Positions 57,763 through 64,000 of a stretch of 64,000 nucleotides of DNA are shown piece after piece (the stretch's first letter is position 1; each line of letters begins with the position of its first letter). A program made the translations under genes and the position numbers. The notes beneath the pieces are model-generated. The model searched no databases and was not told the origin of the DNA. It saw only the letters and a program-made list of their open reading frames with translations. Source of the DNA: Candidatus Gastranaerophilales bacterium (GTDB lineage Bacteria; Cyanobacteriota; Vampirovibrionia; Gastranaerophilales; Gastranaerophilaceae); the NCBI GenBank assembly GCA_944323135.1, contig CALURI010000009.1, positions 33,456-97,455 on the forward strand, in the 5' to 3' direction.

Positions 57763-59157
57763 TTAAGCCGCCATTTGAATTTGAGGTTGAGGAGCAGTTT
57801 GTGCCTGTTTTTTAAGTTCTTTATAGGTCTTTAAGCCTTCAACCCAGTTTTCAACAAGATTTACATCATTCGCAACTACAGCCTGCGGTAATGCTGCGTG
57901 ATGAATTTTCGGTAAAAGATAATCCTCAGAGTACTCTACAGGGAATGAAGAATTATCATCAGTATCATTACATACAAATATCATCTTGCCGTTTTTGTCC
58001 GTTTTTGTACCTGTAATTGTAATTTCATGCCCGTTAATAATAGTATTTGTATCATCAACTTGTGTATATCCGATTATTACATTTTCACCGAGACTTAAAG
58101 CATCTGTAATCTGCTTTTTCATAGTATCAAAACTTGTTTCATAACCGACAAGTTTTGCATTTTCATCTACAGTTTGATAAGTTACAGAAATCTTATTCTT
58201 ATCTTCAACAACTGATTCAGTAAATGTTTTTTCAAATTCAATTAATCCTTTATCATTTTGATTAAATTTTCCGGCGCGCTTATCGGTTAAACTGTCATAA
58301 GATTGTTGAGAACCAACCTGCATAAATGTTGACTGCATTAAAACATCCAAAGGAGTTCTTTCAAGTTTATCCTTATCAACAGTTTGAATAAATGCTCTTA
58401 CTATTGCATTTTTATCAGGTGCAAAAGTCAAAGTAGCCTTATCAAAATCTTGTGCATCATACGGAATTTCAAAAGCATTTAAAAGCCATATCGCATCAAG
58501 TGTATTATCTGCTAAATTATTCATCTTTATGACTTTTTTTACACTCATAGAAGGCGAGCTTAAACCTTCTGCAAACCTTGCAAACTCTGCCGGATATTTT
58601 TGTGCAAGATTAAATTCTATACTTGAAGCTACACAAGTCCCAGAATGTTCAACATTAACTTCCCCTGCTTTATCTCCGGCAGCTGAGGCAACTTGAGAAT
58701 AATATTTAGACGGGATATTCCCAAATTGCTGAGTTATAGTATACGGATCAGCTAAAGTATCTATTGTATCTTTTAAAATAACAGCATTAACTAAACCTTG
58801 TGCTCTTGGATTTTTTGCAATTTTATATAGATTATCAAGAGTTGTAGAATTGTCATTTGATGAAGAATTTAAAAGTATTCCAGTTTTTAAAAGAGTATTC
58901 AAACGTTTTTTTGTATCTTTATCAACAATTTTTGTTAACTCATTATATTTATTCTTTTCATCTTTTGAAGATAATTCAGTTCTAAATCTTGAAGCAGAAA
59001 GAGCAGAATTAAACGGAACATTTGTCATTAGAGGTTTTGAAGTAAATGCAACTTTTTGCTCTTTTATTTCTTTATCTTTATTAACCTCTGTAGCTTTAAT
59101 AGGCTTTGACATGGTATAATTATTATATTGCTGGGTATTAATATCTAATGAATACAC
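57763..59157 (-). CDS. Candidate papain-like cysteine peptidase, novel family
   Basis: A 464-residue protein I do not recognise. VEHSGTCVASSIEFNLAQKY at about 169-188 looks like the catalytic Cys175 at the start of a helix. INGHEITITGTKTD (His377) and FVCNDTDDN (Asn397-Asp398) follow with the order and spacing of a papain/C39-like Cys-His-Asn/Asp triad. The sequence between (200-340) is helical. The N-terminus (1-60) is polar with a KVAFTSKPL motif and no signal peptide. The start is GTG with GGAGTG upstream. It lies 75 bases before the 5'-nucleotidase gene on the same strand, so they may be co-expressed. Peptidase activity is inference from three motifs. Confidence 0.6.
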   Translation of the reverse strand: MYSLDINTQQYNNYTMSKPIKATEVNKDKEIKEQKVAFTSKPLMTNVPFNSALSASRFRTELSSKDEKNKYNELTKIVDKDTKKRLNTLLKTGILLNSSSNDNSTTLDNLYKIAKNPRAQGLVNAVILKDTIDTLADPYTITQQFGNIPSKYYSQVASAAGDKAGEVNVEHSGTCVASSIEFNLAQKYPAEFARFAEGLSSPSMSVKKVIKMNNLADNTLDAIWLLNAFEIPYDAQDFDKATLTFAPDKNAIVRAFIQTVDKDKLERTPLDVLMQSTFMQVGSQQSYDSLTDKRAGKFNQNDKGLIEFEKTFTESVVEDKNKISVTYQTVDENAKLVGYETSFDTMKKQITDALSLGENVIIGYTQVDDTNTIINGHEITITGTKTDKNGKMIFVCNDTDDNSSFPVEYSEDYLLPKIHHAALPQAVVANDVNLVENWVEGLKTYKELKKQAQTAPQPQIQMAA

Positions 59158-59249
59158 AATTCCACTCCGCTACTACTTATTATATAAAAAAAATAAAACA
59201 GAAAAAATTTGCTAAATTCTCTATATTTTAATTAACAAATGTAACAATT

Positions 59250-60233
59250 ATGGATAAAAATTTAAAAATAAAACCGCTGACAAAAGAACAACTAATAATA
59301 TCTATCGACAGACTAACCAGATTTAAAGAGCCTGAAACTAAGTATTTGCGAGTATTCAAAGATATAATAAGTTCTAATCTTTTAGAACCCAAAATAAAAA
59401 AACAAGATCTTGATAATATGGATTATGAAATATTAAAAGAACTTGCACAAGCTGTTATCAATTCTTCTATACCGGAAGAAAATAGCGATTTTCTAATAAA
59501 TCAAAGACTATATGACTATGAAAATTCATTATTCAAAATCAATGAAAATACAGAAAAACTTCTTAAAAATAAAATTAATTATAAAAATATAATAAAACTT
59601 CTTCCGGAAGAAATTCCAAATAATTTAAAATGGTTTAAAACACTTAATGAAACGAAACCTAACAATACTTCTTTCGGTTTTCCAATAAGAAAAATAGTTT
59701 TATGCGAAGGAATCACAGAAGAAACACTTCTCCCTGAATTTTCAAAAATATGCGGATTTGATTTTAATAAGAACGGTGTTCATATAGTTTCAGCAGGCGG
59801 TAAAAATCAAGTTGTAAAATATTTTTATACATTTGCGGAAAATTTAAAAATTCCTATTTTTATTTTGCTTGACAGTGATGCAAAATCAAATCTGGAAGAA
59901 ATAAAGCCAAAATTACGTGAATTTGATAAAATTCATATTTTAAAAAACGGAGAATTTGAAGACTTGCTGCCGGATAAACTTATCTTCAAAACACTGAATT
60001 ACGAAACAGAAAACATATCTTTAGCTCCAATACAAAATATTAACGAATATAATTCTAATGTAGAATTTTTAGAAGAATTTTTTAAACACAGAGGGCTCCA
60101 CGAATTTAAAAAATCTGAATTTGCGCAAGCAGTGAAAAAAAATATATCCGGTACAGAAGATATCTCAGAAGAAATAAAAGATATCATAAATGAACTCTCA
60201 CTATTAAAGGAACCTTTATTGAAAACATATTAA
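59250..60233 (+). CDS. TOPRIM-domain protein related to OLD nucleases, without ATPase
   Basis: A 327-residue protein. Residues 147-230 form an OLD-type TOPRIM: RKIVLCEGITEETLLPEF gives the conserved Glu153 with E157/E158, then VSAGGKNQVVKYF, then IFILLDSDAK with Asp208 and Asp210. The N-terminal 140 residues are helical and unrecognised. The usual OLD ABC-ATPase half is absent. OLD-family proteins are DNA nucleases often linked to phage defence. No Shine-Dalgarno lies before ATG. The -35 of the next gene overlaps its stop codon. Nuclease function is inference. Confidence 0.7.
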   Translation: MDKNLKIKPLTKEQLIISIDRLTRFKEPETKYLRVFKDIISSNLLEPKIKKQDLDNMDYEILKELAQAVINSSIPEENSDFLINQRLYDYENSLFKINENTEKLLKNKINYKNIIKLLPEEIPNNLKWFKTLNETKPNNTSFGFPIRKIVLCEGITEETLLPEFSKICGFDFNKNGVHIVSAGGKNQVVKYFYTFAENLKIPIFILLDSDAKSNLEEIKPKLREFDKIHILKNGEFEDLLPDKLIFKTLNYETENISLAPIQNINEYNSNVEFLEEFFKHRGLHEFKKSEFAQAVKKNISGTEDISEEIKDIINELSLLKEPLLKTY

Positions 60234-60257
60234 CAAATTAAAAAAATTTGCTATAAT
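60230..60257 (+). promoter_or_regulatory. Leaderless promoter of the histidine kinase gene
   Basis: TTAACA (60230-60235), a 16-base spacer and TGC-TATAAT (60252-60257) end six bases before ATG 60264. The -35 overlaps the stop codon of the TOPRIM gene. Confidence 0.7.
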
Positions 60258-60263
60258 TAACTT

Positions 60264-60983
60264 ATGGAAACAAAAGATTACGAGGATTTTATATCAACAA
60301 TTAGCCATGAGCTGAGAACACCTTTAACATCAATTAGAGGCTTTTCACAAACTATGCTCTCATCTTGGGACAAACTTGATGATGAAAGTAAAAGGAAATT
60401 TTTAAACATTATAGTTGAACAGTCAAACAGATTAATTAATCTTGTGGAAAATATGCTTTCTGTGACAAAACTTCAAAATTCAAAAGATAATTTTATCTAT
60501 AAAGAAGTATCAATAAAACCTGTTATAGAAACAATTACGACAATTATAAAAAATCAATATAAAGATAAAAATTTCACAATAGACATAGATAAGAATGTTC
60601 CGCCTATTCTTGCCGACAAAGATAAATTTCAGCAAATAATGACAAATTTAACAGAAAATGCGGCAAAATACGGAGATGAAAATTCAACAATCACAATAAA
60701 AGCGCATCTTTCAAATGAAATGGTATCAATCGAAGTAACAAATAAAGGTGAACAAATTCCTGAAGATTGCTATGAGAAAATATTCCAAAAATTTTCAAGA
60801 ATAGACAATCCTCTGACAAGAAAAGTACAAGGGAGCGGACTTGGATTGTATATAACCAAAAATCTTACAGAAAAAATGGGCGGAAAAATTACCGTAAAAT
60901 CGGATAAAGATTTAACGACTTTTAAACTTTATTTACCCTGCGCAAACATTGAAAAACAAGCGAGGGAAAAATGCAAACAGTAA
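60264..60983 (+). CDS. Sensorless cytosolic histidine kinase
   Basis: A 239-residue protein consisting only of HisKA and HATPase domains. The H-box STISHELRTPLTSIRGF gives phosphorylation site His15. The N-box is QQIMTNLTENAAKYGDE, followed by the F-box EKIFQKFSRIDNP and the G-box VQGSGLGLYITKN. There is no membrane segment or sensor domain, so input must come from a partner protein. The following receiver gene overlaps by 13 bases and is its probable partner. It starts with a predicted leaderless ATG. Confidence 0.9.
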   Translation: METKDYEDFISTISHELRTPLTSIRGFSQTMLSSWDKLDDESKRKFLNIIVEQSNRLINLVENMLSVTKLQNSKDNFIYKEVSIKPVIETITTIIKNQYKDKNFTIDIDKNVPPILADKDKFQQIMTNLTENAAKYGDENSTITIKAHLSNEMVSIEVTNKGEQIPEDCYEKIFQKFSRIDNPLTRKVQGSGLGLYITKNLTEKMGGKITVKSDKDLTTFKLYLPCANIEKQAREKCKQ

Positions 60984-62254
60984 CTTTAATTATTGATAAA
61001 AGGCGTGAACTTTCAACAAAATATAAAAAACTTTTGGAAAATAAAAGCAACAAAGTCCATATCACAAAAAATCTAATTTCTGCAATGAAACTTATTCAAG
61101 ATAAAGAACCTGATTTAATAATAATATCAGATAGTATTGATAGTGACCTTTCCGATTACTGCAAAAAAATTCGCGCCCTTACATATAATATGAGACCTGT
61201 TATTATCGCTACATCAAAATCTGCCGATATCCAAGATAAAATCTCCGTTCTGGATAACGGAGCCGATGATTTTATTTCAGAGCCGGTAAATTCAGAAGAA
61301 TTTGTTATGCGTGTAAAAGCACATTTGAGAAGAGAATTAGAATCAAATATGGATATAAAGCATCTGCTTCCCGGCAAAAATTATTCACTCAGAGCCTTAA
61401 AAAGGATTACAAATGAAAAAAAGCCATGGGCAGCTATGTTTGTAAGTATAGAAAATTTTGACAACTACAAACAAACATACACGGAACTTGCTTCTGACAA
61501 ACTTGTTCAAACTTATTGTGCAATAATACATTCCGCACTGTCAGAGAATGACTATCTCGGCACATTTTCCGAAAATCAATTCATAATTATAACGGATAGT
61601 CTTAAAGCAGAAAAAATTGCAAATTATCTAATATTTGCGTTCGATTCCGTAGCAGAAAAATTTTACTCCCCACAAGATACCAGAAGAGGCTTTATGCTTA
61701 TGCAAGGGGATGAATTCGCCGGAAGACGGTCAAATTTTGTCCACACAACAATCGGGATTATTACTAATGAACTCATTCAATACAAAGATGCATCGCAATT
61801 ACTTGGGGCTCTTTTAAGAATTCATAAACTTGCAGATTTACCTGCAAAATCTAATTATTTAATCGAAAGACCTAGTATTACTGCCGAAAATTCAATAAAT
61901 GATGAATATAACAACAAAATTTTTATTATTGAAAAAGATGAAGCAATGAATTTATTGTTAACTACAATTTTAAATATTCAAGGTTTCGATGTCAAAATAA
62001 CAAATGATATCCAAAAAGAAAAAATAATCCCGGCATTAATAATTTTGGACGCAGGAAATATCGAAGAACTTGAAGGAATAAAATTATGTAAAAAAATTCG
62101 CAAGAATTCTACATTTGACAAAACCAAAATCATAGTCACGTCAATTCTTCATGATAAAGAGCTTATTCTATCAGCCGGAGCAGACCTGTATATTCCAAAA
62201 CCTTATGAAATATCAAATCTTATAAAATGGGTTGAAAAATTAATAAAAAATTAA
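60971..62254 (+). CDS. Two-receiver protein with central degenerate GGDEF domain
   Basis: A 427-residue protein. The first receiver (about 1-120) has LIIDKRREL and PDLIIISDSIDSDLSDYC, where the phospho-acceptor position is Ser or shifted Asp, and ends with a Lys-less ISEPVNSEEF. The central part (about 135-295) resembles a GGDEF fold, but the signature reads GTFSENQFIIIT, so it is not expected to make cyclic-di-GMP. The second receiver (about 312-427) has IFIIEKDEAMNL and ALIILDAGNIEELEG with an Asp, and ends YIPKPYE with the conserved Lys. It overlaps the kinase gene by 13 bases. It may accept phosphate from it through the second receiver. Confidence 0.8.
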   Translation: MQTVTLIIDKRRELSTKYKKLLENKSNKVHITKNLISAMKLIQDKEPDLIIISDSIDSDLSDYCKKIRALTYNMRPVIIATSKSADIQDKISVLDNGADDFISEPVNSEEFVMRVKAHLRRELESNMDIKHLLPGKNYSLRALKRITNEKKPWAAMFVSIENFDNYKQTYTELASDKLVQTYCAIIHSALSENDYLGTFSENQFIIITDSLKAEKIANYLIFAFDSVAEKFYSPQDTRRGFMLMQGDEFAGRRSNFVHTTIGIITNELIQYKDASQLLGALLRIHKLADLPAKSNYLIERPSITAENSINDEYNNKIFIIEKDEAMNLLLTTILNIQGFDVKITNDIQKEKIIPALIILDAGNIEELEGIKLCKKIRKNSTFDKTKIIVTSILHDKELILSAGADLYIPKPYEISNLIKWVEKLIKN

Positions 62255-62439
62255 CCTAAAAGAGATTCTAAAGTTTTTGCATCATCCTGAGATTTTTGTG
62301 AATTTTTAACATTAATACGCCGCATGTAAGTTCTTAAAGCTTCTCTGATAAGCTCACTTCTTGTTCTTTGTTCGTTCAAAGCTACACCATCAATTTTATG
62401 TAAAAAATCATCGGGCATAGTTACAAGTATCTTAGCCAT
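62251..62439 (-). CDS. Ribbon-helix-helix (CopG/MetJ-like) DNA-binding protein
   Basis: A 62-residue protein. KILVTMPDDFLHKIDGVALN forms the beta strand and start of helix 1, and RTRSELIREALRTYMRRI is the classic RHH second helix. Such proteins are repressors or antitoxins. No toxin gene is adjacent. Its stop overlaps the stop of the two-receiver gene by four bases. GGGGTA lies about 12 bases before ATG. Confidence 0.82.
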   Translation of the reverse strand: MAKILVTMPDDFLHKIDGVALNEQRTRSELIREALRTYMRRINVKNSQKSQDDAKTLESLLG

Positions 62440-62581
62440 AATATAGTACCCCTTCTATAACACTCAATAATATAATAACATATATTTTTTAGTATTTCAA
62501 TAGTAATAGCTCTACAAGGTAATTTACTTTTGAAAATTAATTTCTATACTAAAATATAATCGAAAAGAAAGGAGCTTTATT

Positions 62582-63148
62582 ATGGAAGACAATAATTACA
62601 AACACGAAGAATTTGACGATTGCTTTTTATGCAAACATCCTGCATTAAAACATGTGTTTACAGGTCTTTTAGTATTTTTAGGAGCATTTGCAGCATTTTA
62701 TGTTGTAACTGACTGGCACTTTAAAAGAATGCTTGATCCTGCAGTTCAAATGAGAAGAATGGATAGAGCAATTATGCAAAGAGAAAGAAACTTTGACAGA
62801 ATGGAAAGACGTGCAATCAAAGCACAAGAAAGATATGACCAAAGAGCTTTTGATCAACAACAAAGAGTTGCAAAAACTGTATCAGATTTTATTCATGTTG
62901 AAAAAACACCTGATAGCTATAAAATCGTTATAGACTTAAAACCTTTTGATAATAATGAAAAAAATGTTGAAGTAAAAACAGAAGGAAATACAATTATAAT
63001 TAATGCTGCAGGAGAAAAAAATAAACATAATAAAACCGAAATTATAAGATTTTCTCAAGCCTTTAATTTCGGTGATAATGTAGATGTTGACAACATTACA
63101 AAAATTCGTGAAGGCAATAAATATATAATTAACATACCACTTGACTAA
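62582..63148 (+). CDS. Membrane-anchored alpha-crystallin-like protein
   Basis: A 188-residue protein. Residues 1-24 are acidic with CFLC at 14-17. A transmembrane helix (about 25-43) follows, then a highly charged helical linker rich in Arg, Gln and Met (about 50-92). The C-terminal domain (about 95-188) reads DSYKIVIDLKPFDNNEKNVE, then VKTEGNTIIINAAGE and IIRFSQAFNFGDNVDVDNI, the beta-strand order of Hsp20/alpha-crystallin folds, ending YIINIPL. Small heat-shock proteins are usually soluble, so membrane tethering is unusual. AAAGGAG precedes ATG. Chaperone function is inference. Confidence 0.72.
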   Translation: MEDNNYKHEEFDDCFLCKHPALKHVFTGLLVFLGAFAAFYVVTDWHFKRMLDPAVQMRRMDRAIMQRERNFDRMERRAIKAQERYDQRAFDQQQRVAKTVSDFIHVEKTPDSYKIVIDLKPFDNNEKNVEVKTEGNTIIINAAGEKNKHNKTEIIRFSQAFNFGDNVDVDNITKIREGNKYIINIPLD

Positions 63149-63176
63149 TTAACTTAAACTCTTAAATATACAACAA

Positions 63177-63201
63177 AAAAAGCCGCTTTTTAGCGGCTTT
63201 T
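63177..63201 (+). terminator. Rho-independent terminator of the alpha-crystallin-like gene
   Basis: AAAAGCCGCT and AGCGGCTTTT form a perfect stem with a TTTT loop. The next gene's -10 box begins five bases later. Confidence 0.88.
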
Positions 63202-63217
63202 ATGCTATACTAAACCT

Positions 63218-63607
63218 ATGAAAACAAGAATACTAATAGTTGATGATTCAAATAAATGGGTTCTTTACCATAAAAGCGCATTAAGAGAGATTTTTGAAAA
63301 TAATCTTGAAATAGAAACTGCGAATTCAGCTCAAGAAGCTTTAGAACACCTTATGGCATCAATTGATCAACCTTACGATTTTATACTGACTGATATGCAG
63401 ATGGAATCAGATTTTTTACCACTATACGCAGGGGAATGGCTAATTAAACAAATCAAATTTTTCAAAGAATATAAAAATACCAAAATAATAATAATTTCAG
63501 CAACGGGAAATATAAAACAAATAGCAGAAAACTATAATACAGATTATATCCCCAAATACAGATGCAATGACATTAATGAATATTGTAACAAATTATTAAA
63601 AAATTAA
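63218..63607 (+). CDS. Stand-alone receiver-domain response regulator
   Basis: A 129-residue single receiver. The acidic pair is in LIVDDSNKW, the phospho-acceptor Asp in YDFILTDMQMESD, Ser/Thr in IIIISATGN and Lys in DYIPKYRC. An 11-residue insertion after the Asp (ESDFLPLYAGEWL) is longer than usual. Without an output domain it may act like CheY or Spo0F. TGC-TATACT (63206-63211) ends six bases before ATG and no Shine-Dalgarno is seen, so the mRNA is predicted to be leaderless. Confidence 0.85.
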   Translation: MKTRILIVDDSNKWVLYHKSALREIFENNLEIETANSAQEALEHLMASIDQPYDFILTDMQMESDFLPLYAGEWLIKQIKFFKEYKNTKIIIISATGNIKQIAENYNTDYIPKYRCNDINEYCNKLLKN

Positions 63608-63683
63608 TTCATTTACTAAAGATTTTTCCTATTATAGCCGATACAAAATATGTTGACAGGTTAGCAAAAAGGAGATGCAAATT

Positions 63684-63818
63684 ATGTATGGTTACATATC
63701 TTGGCCGGGGATATACAGTTTTAAAGAAGAAATAGGACTTTTTCTTGAATATCTAAAAGAAGAAATAGACAAAATTATGAAAAAAATAGAAGAAACTGAA
63801 GATTTAGTAGCAAAATAA
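63684..63818 (+). CDS. Small 44-residue protein
   Basis: ATG 63684 is preceded by AAAGGAGATG at ideal spacing and the frame ends at TAA 63816-63818. The protein starts MYGYISWPGIYSF and continues with a charged amphipathic helix rich in Glu, Lys and Ile (KEEIDKIMKKIEETEDL), possibly a coiled coil. A terminator follows at 63853. No family is recognised. The good Shine-Dalgarno and terminator support it being real. Confidence 0.6.
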   Translation: MYGYISWPGIYSFKEEIGLFLEYLKEEIDKIMKKIEETEDLVAK

Positions 63819-63852
63819 TGCACTAAAGCATAGTTGATGATTAAGGATATGT

Positions 63853-63883
63853 AAAGCCGGTAAATTAAAATACCGGCTTTTTG
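63853..63883 (+). terminator. Rho-independent terminator of the small-protein gene
   Basis: AAAGCCGGTA pairs with TACCGGCTTT around AATTAAAA, followed by TTG and TTT. Confidence 0.85.
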
Positions 63884-63890
63884 TTTGAAT

Positions 63891-63918
63891 AAAAACTCCC
63901 GCAGCAATTCCGCGGGAG
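63891..63918 (-). terminator. Terminator for a gene entering from the right edge (minus strand)
   Basis: On the minus strand CTCCCGC-GGAATTGCT-GCGGGAG is followed by five T (complement of 63891-63895). Confidence 0.65.
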
Positions 63919-63930
63919 AAAGGATGAAAG

Positions 63931-63960
63931 TAAGCCAGCCGTTATAACGGTATTGGCTTA
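63931..63960. other. Compound stem-loop near the window edge
   Basis: TAAGCCA and TGGCTTA enclose the perfect palindrome CCGTTATAACGG, and five T follow on the plus strand. It could be a plus-strand terminator or part of the minus-strand gene's 3' untranslated region. Confidence 0.5.
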
Positions 63961-63976
63961 TTTTTCAGTATGAAAT

Positions 63977-64000
63977 TTATTTTATTTTTGCTTCTAATTT
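63977..64000 (-). CDS. Possible C-terminal end of a gene continuing past the window
   Basis: On the minus strand the last bases read KLEAKIK and then TAA at 63979-63977. A minus-oriented terminator lies about 60 bases beyond at 63891-63918. Seven residues are too few to identify a product, and the call rests on the terminator position. Confidence 0.3.
   Translation of the reverse strand, partial: KLEAKIK

Overview
The window is AT-rich bacterial chromosome from a diderm (Gram-negative-type envelope). It is most likely a non-photosynthetic relative of Cyanobacteria, of the Melainabacteria/Vampirovibrionia type (Gastranaerophilales-like). Four things point that way. There is an OmpR-family regulator that reads like cyanobacterial RpaB (25543-26301). 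Four scattered pilin-like genes carry the FTLAEVL(I/V)T prepilin signature. Kdo (kdsB) and AsmA-type envelope genes imply an outer membrane. A flhB gene is followed by a sigma factor. The taxon is inferred from these features and was not tested by a search. No phage, insertion sequence, CRISPR array or rRNA operon was seen.

Layout. 1-3400: the 3' end of dnaE and a tRNA-rich stretch (two Gly, two Thr, Tyr) with decayed tRNA copies between the genes, plus a GT-C glycosyltransferase and a DUF486 membrane protein. 3500-8000: an exported nuclease-fold-like protein, aldose 1-epimerase, an SLH protein, a TPR lipid/secretion-type protein and a HAD phosphatase. 8000-17200 (minus strand): a long run from a sigma factor through gcvPB, a dehydratase-activase-like protein, a membrane protein, miaA and a giant AsmA-like protein to a pilin with a G10 tract. 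17400-25400: a tandem universal stress protein, a pilin, two sugar ABC permeases without partners, a TPR protein, DedA, a DNA alkyltransferase, a GT2 and tRNA-His. 25500-31100 (minus): rpaB-like regulator, then matrixin-like protease, accD, accA, prmA and kdsB. 31200-41200: ebfC-recR, Y-family polymerase, NFACT/RqcH, NfeD-SPFH pair, aspS, ribF, a divergent HTH/pilin pair and an isochorismatase-like hydrolase. 41200-48600: a transketolase C-half, ftsE, ftsX and a degenerate receiver/GGDEF protein, a Pro/Gln-rich repeat protein, a disrupted pilin and two plsC genes. 48600-64000: a large phosphohexomutase, SulP/metF with overlapping divergent promoters, deoC, flhB and a sigma factor, a 5'-nucleotidase, a candidate cysteine peptidase, an OLD-type TOPRIM protein, a sensorless histidine kinase with a multi-receiver protein, a ribbon-helix-helix protein, a membrane-anchored alpha-crystallin-like protein and a stand-alone receiver.

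Two signals stand out beyond ordinary gene content. First, at least twelve genes have a -10 box ending six (once seven) bases before the start codon and no Shine-Dalgarno, which predicts leaderless mRNAs as a routine expression mode. Eight of these -10 boxes are exact TATAAT, often as TGC-TATAAT. This also corrects several start sites. Second, two pilin-like genes carry a G10 homopolymer between their Shine-Dalgarno/ATG and the prepilin cleavage region. In one gene the ATG frame and the pilin frame differ by exactly one base, which suggests slipped-strand phase variation. In the other, in-frame stops follow the tract.

Additional candidates for undescribed biology are a 26-bp perfect palindrome on the start point of a pilin promoter next to a divergent small HTH gene, a Cys-His-Asn peptidase-like protein beside a cytosolic-looking 5'-nucleotidase, and a TOPRIM-only OLD relative upstream of a kinase/receiver pair.
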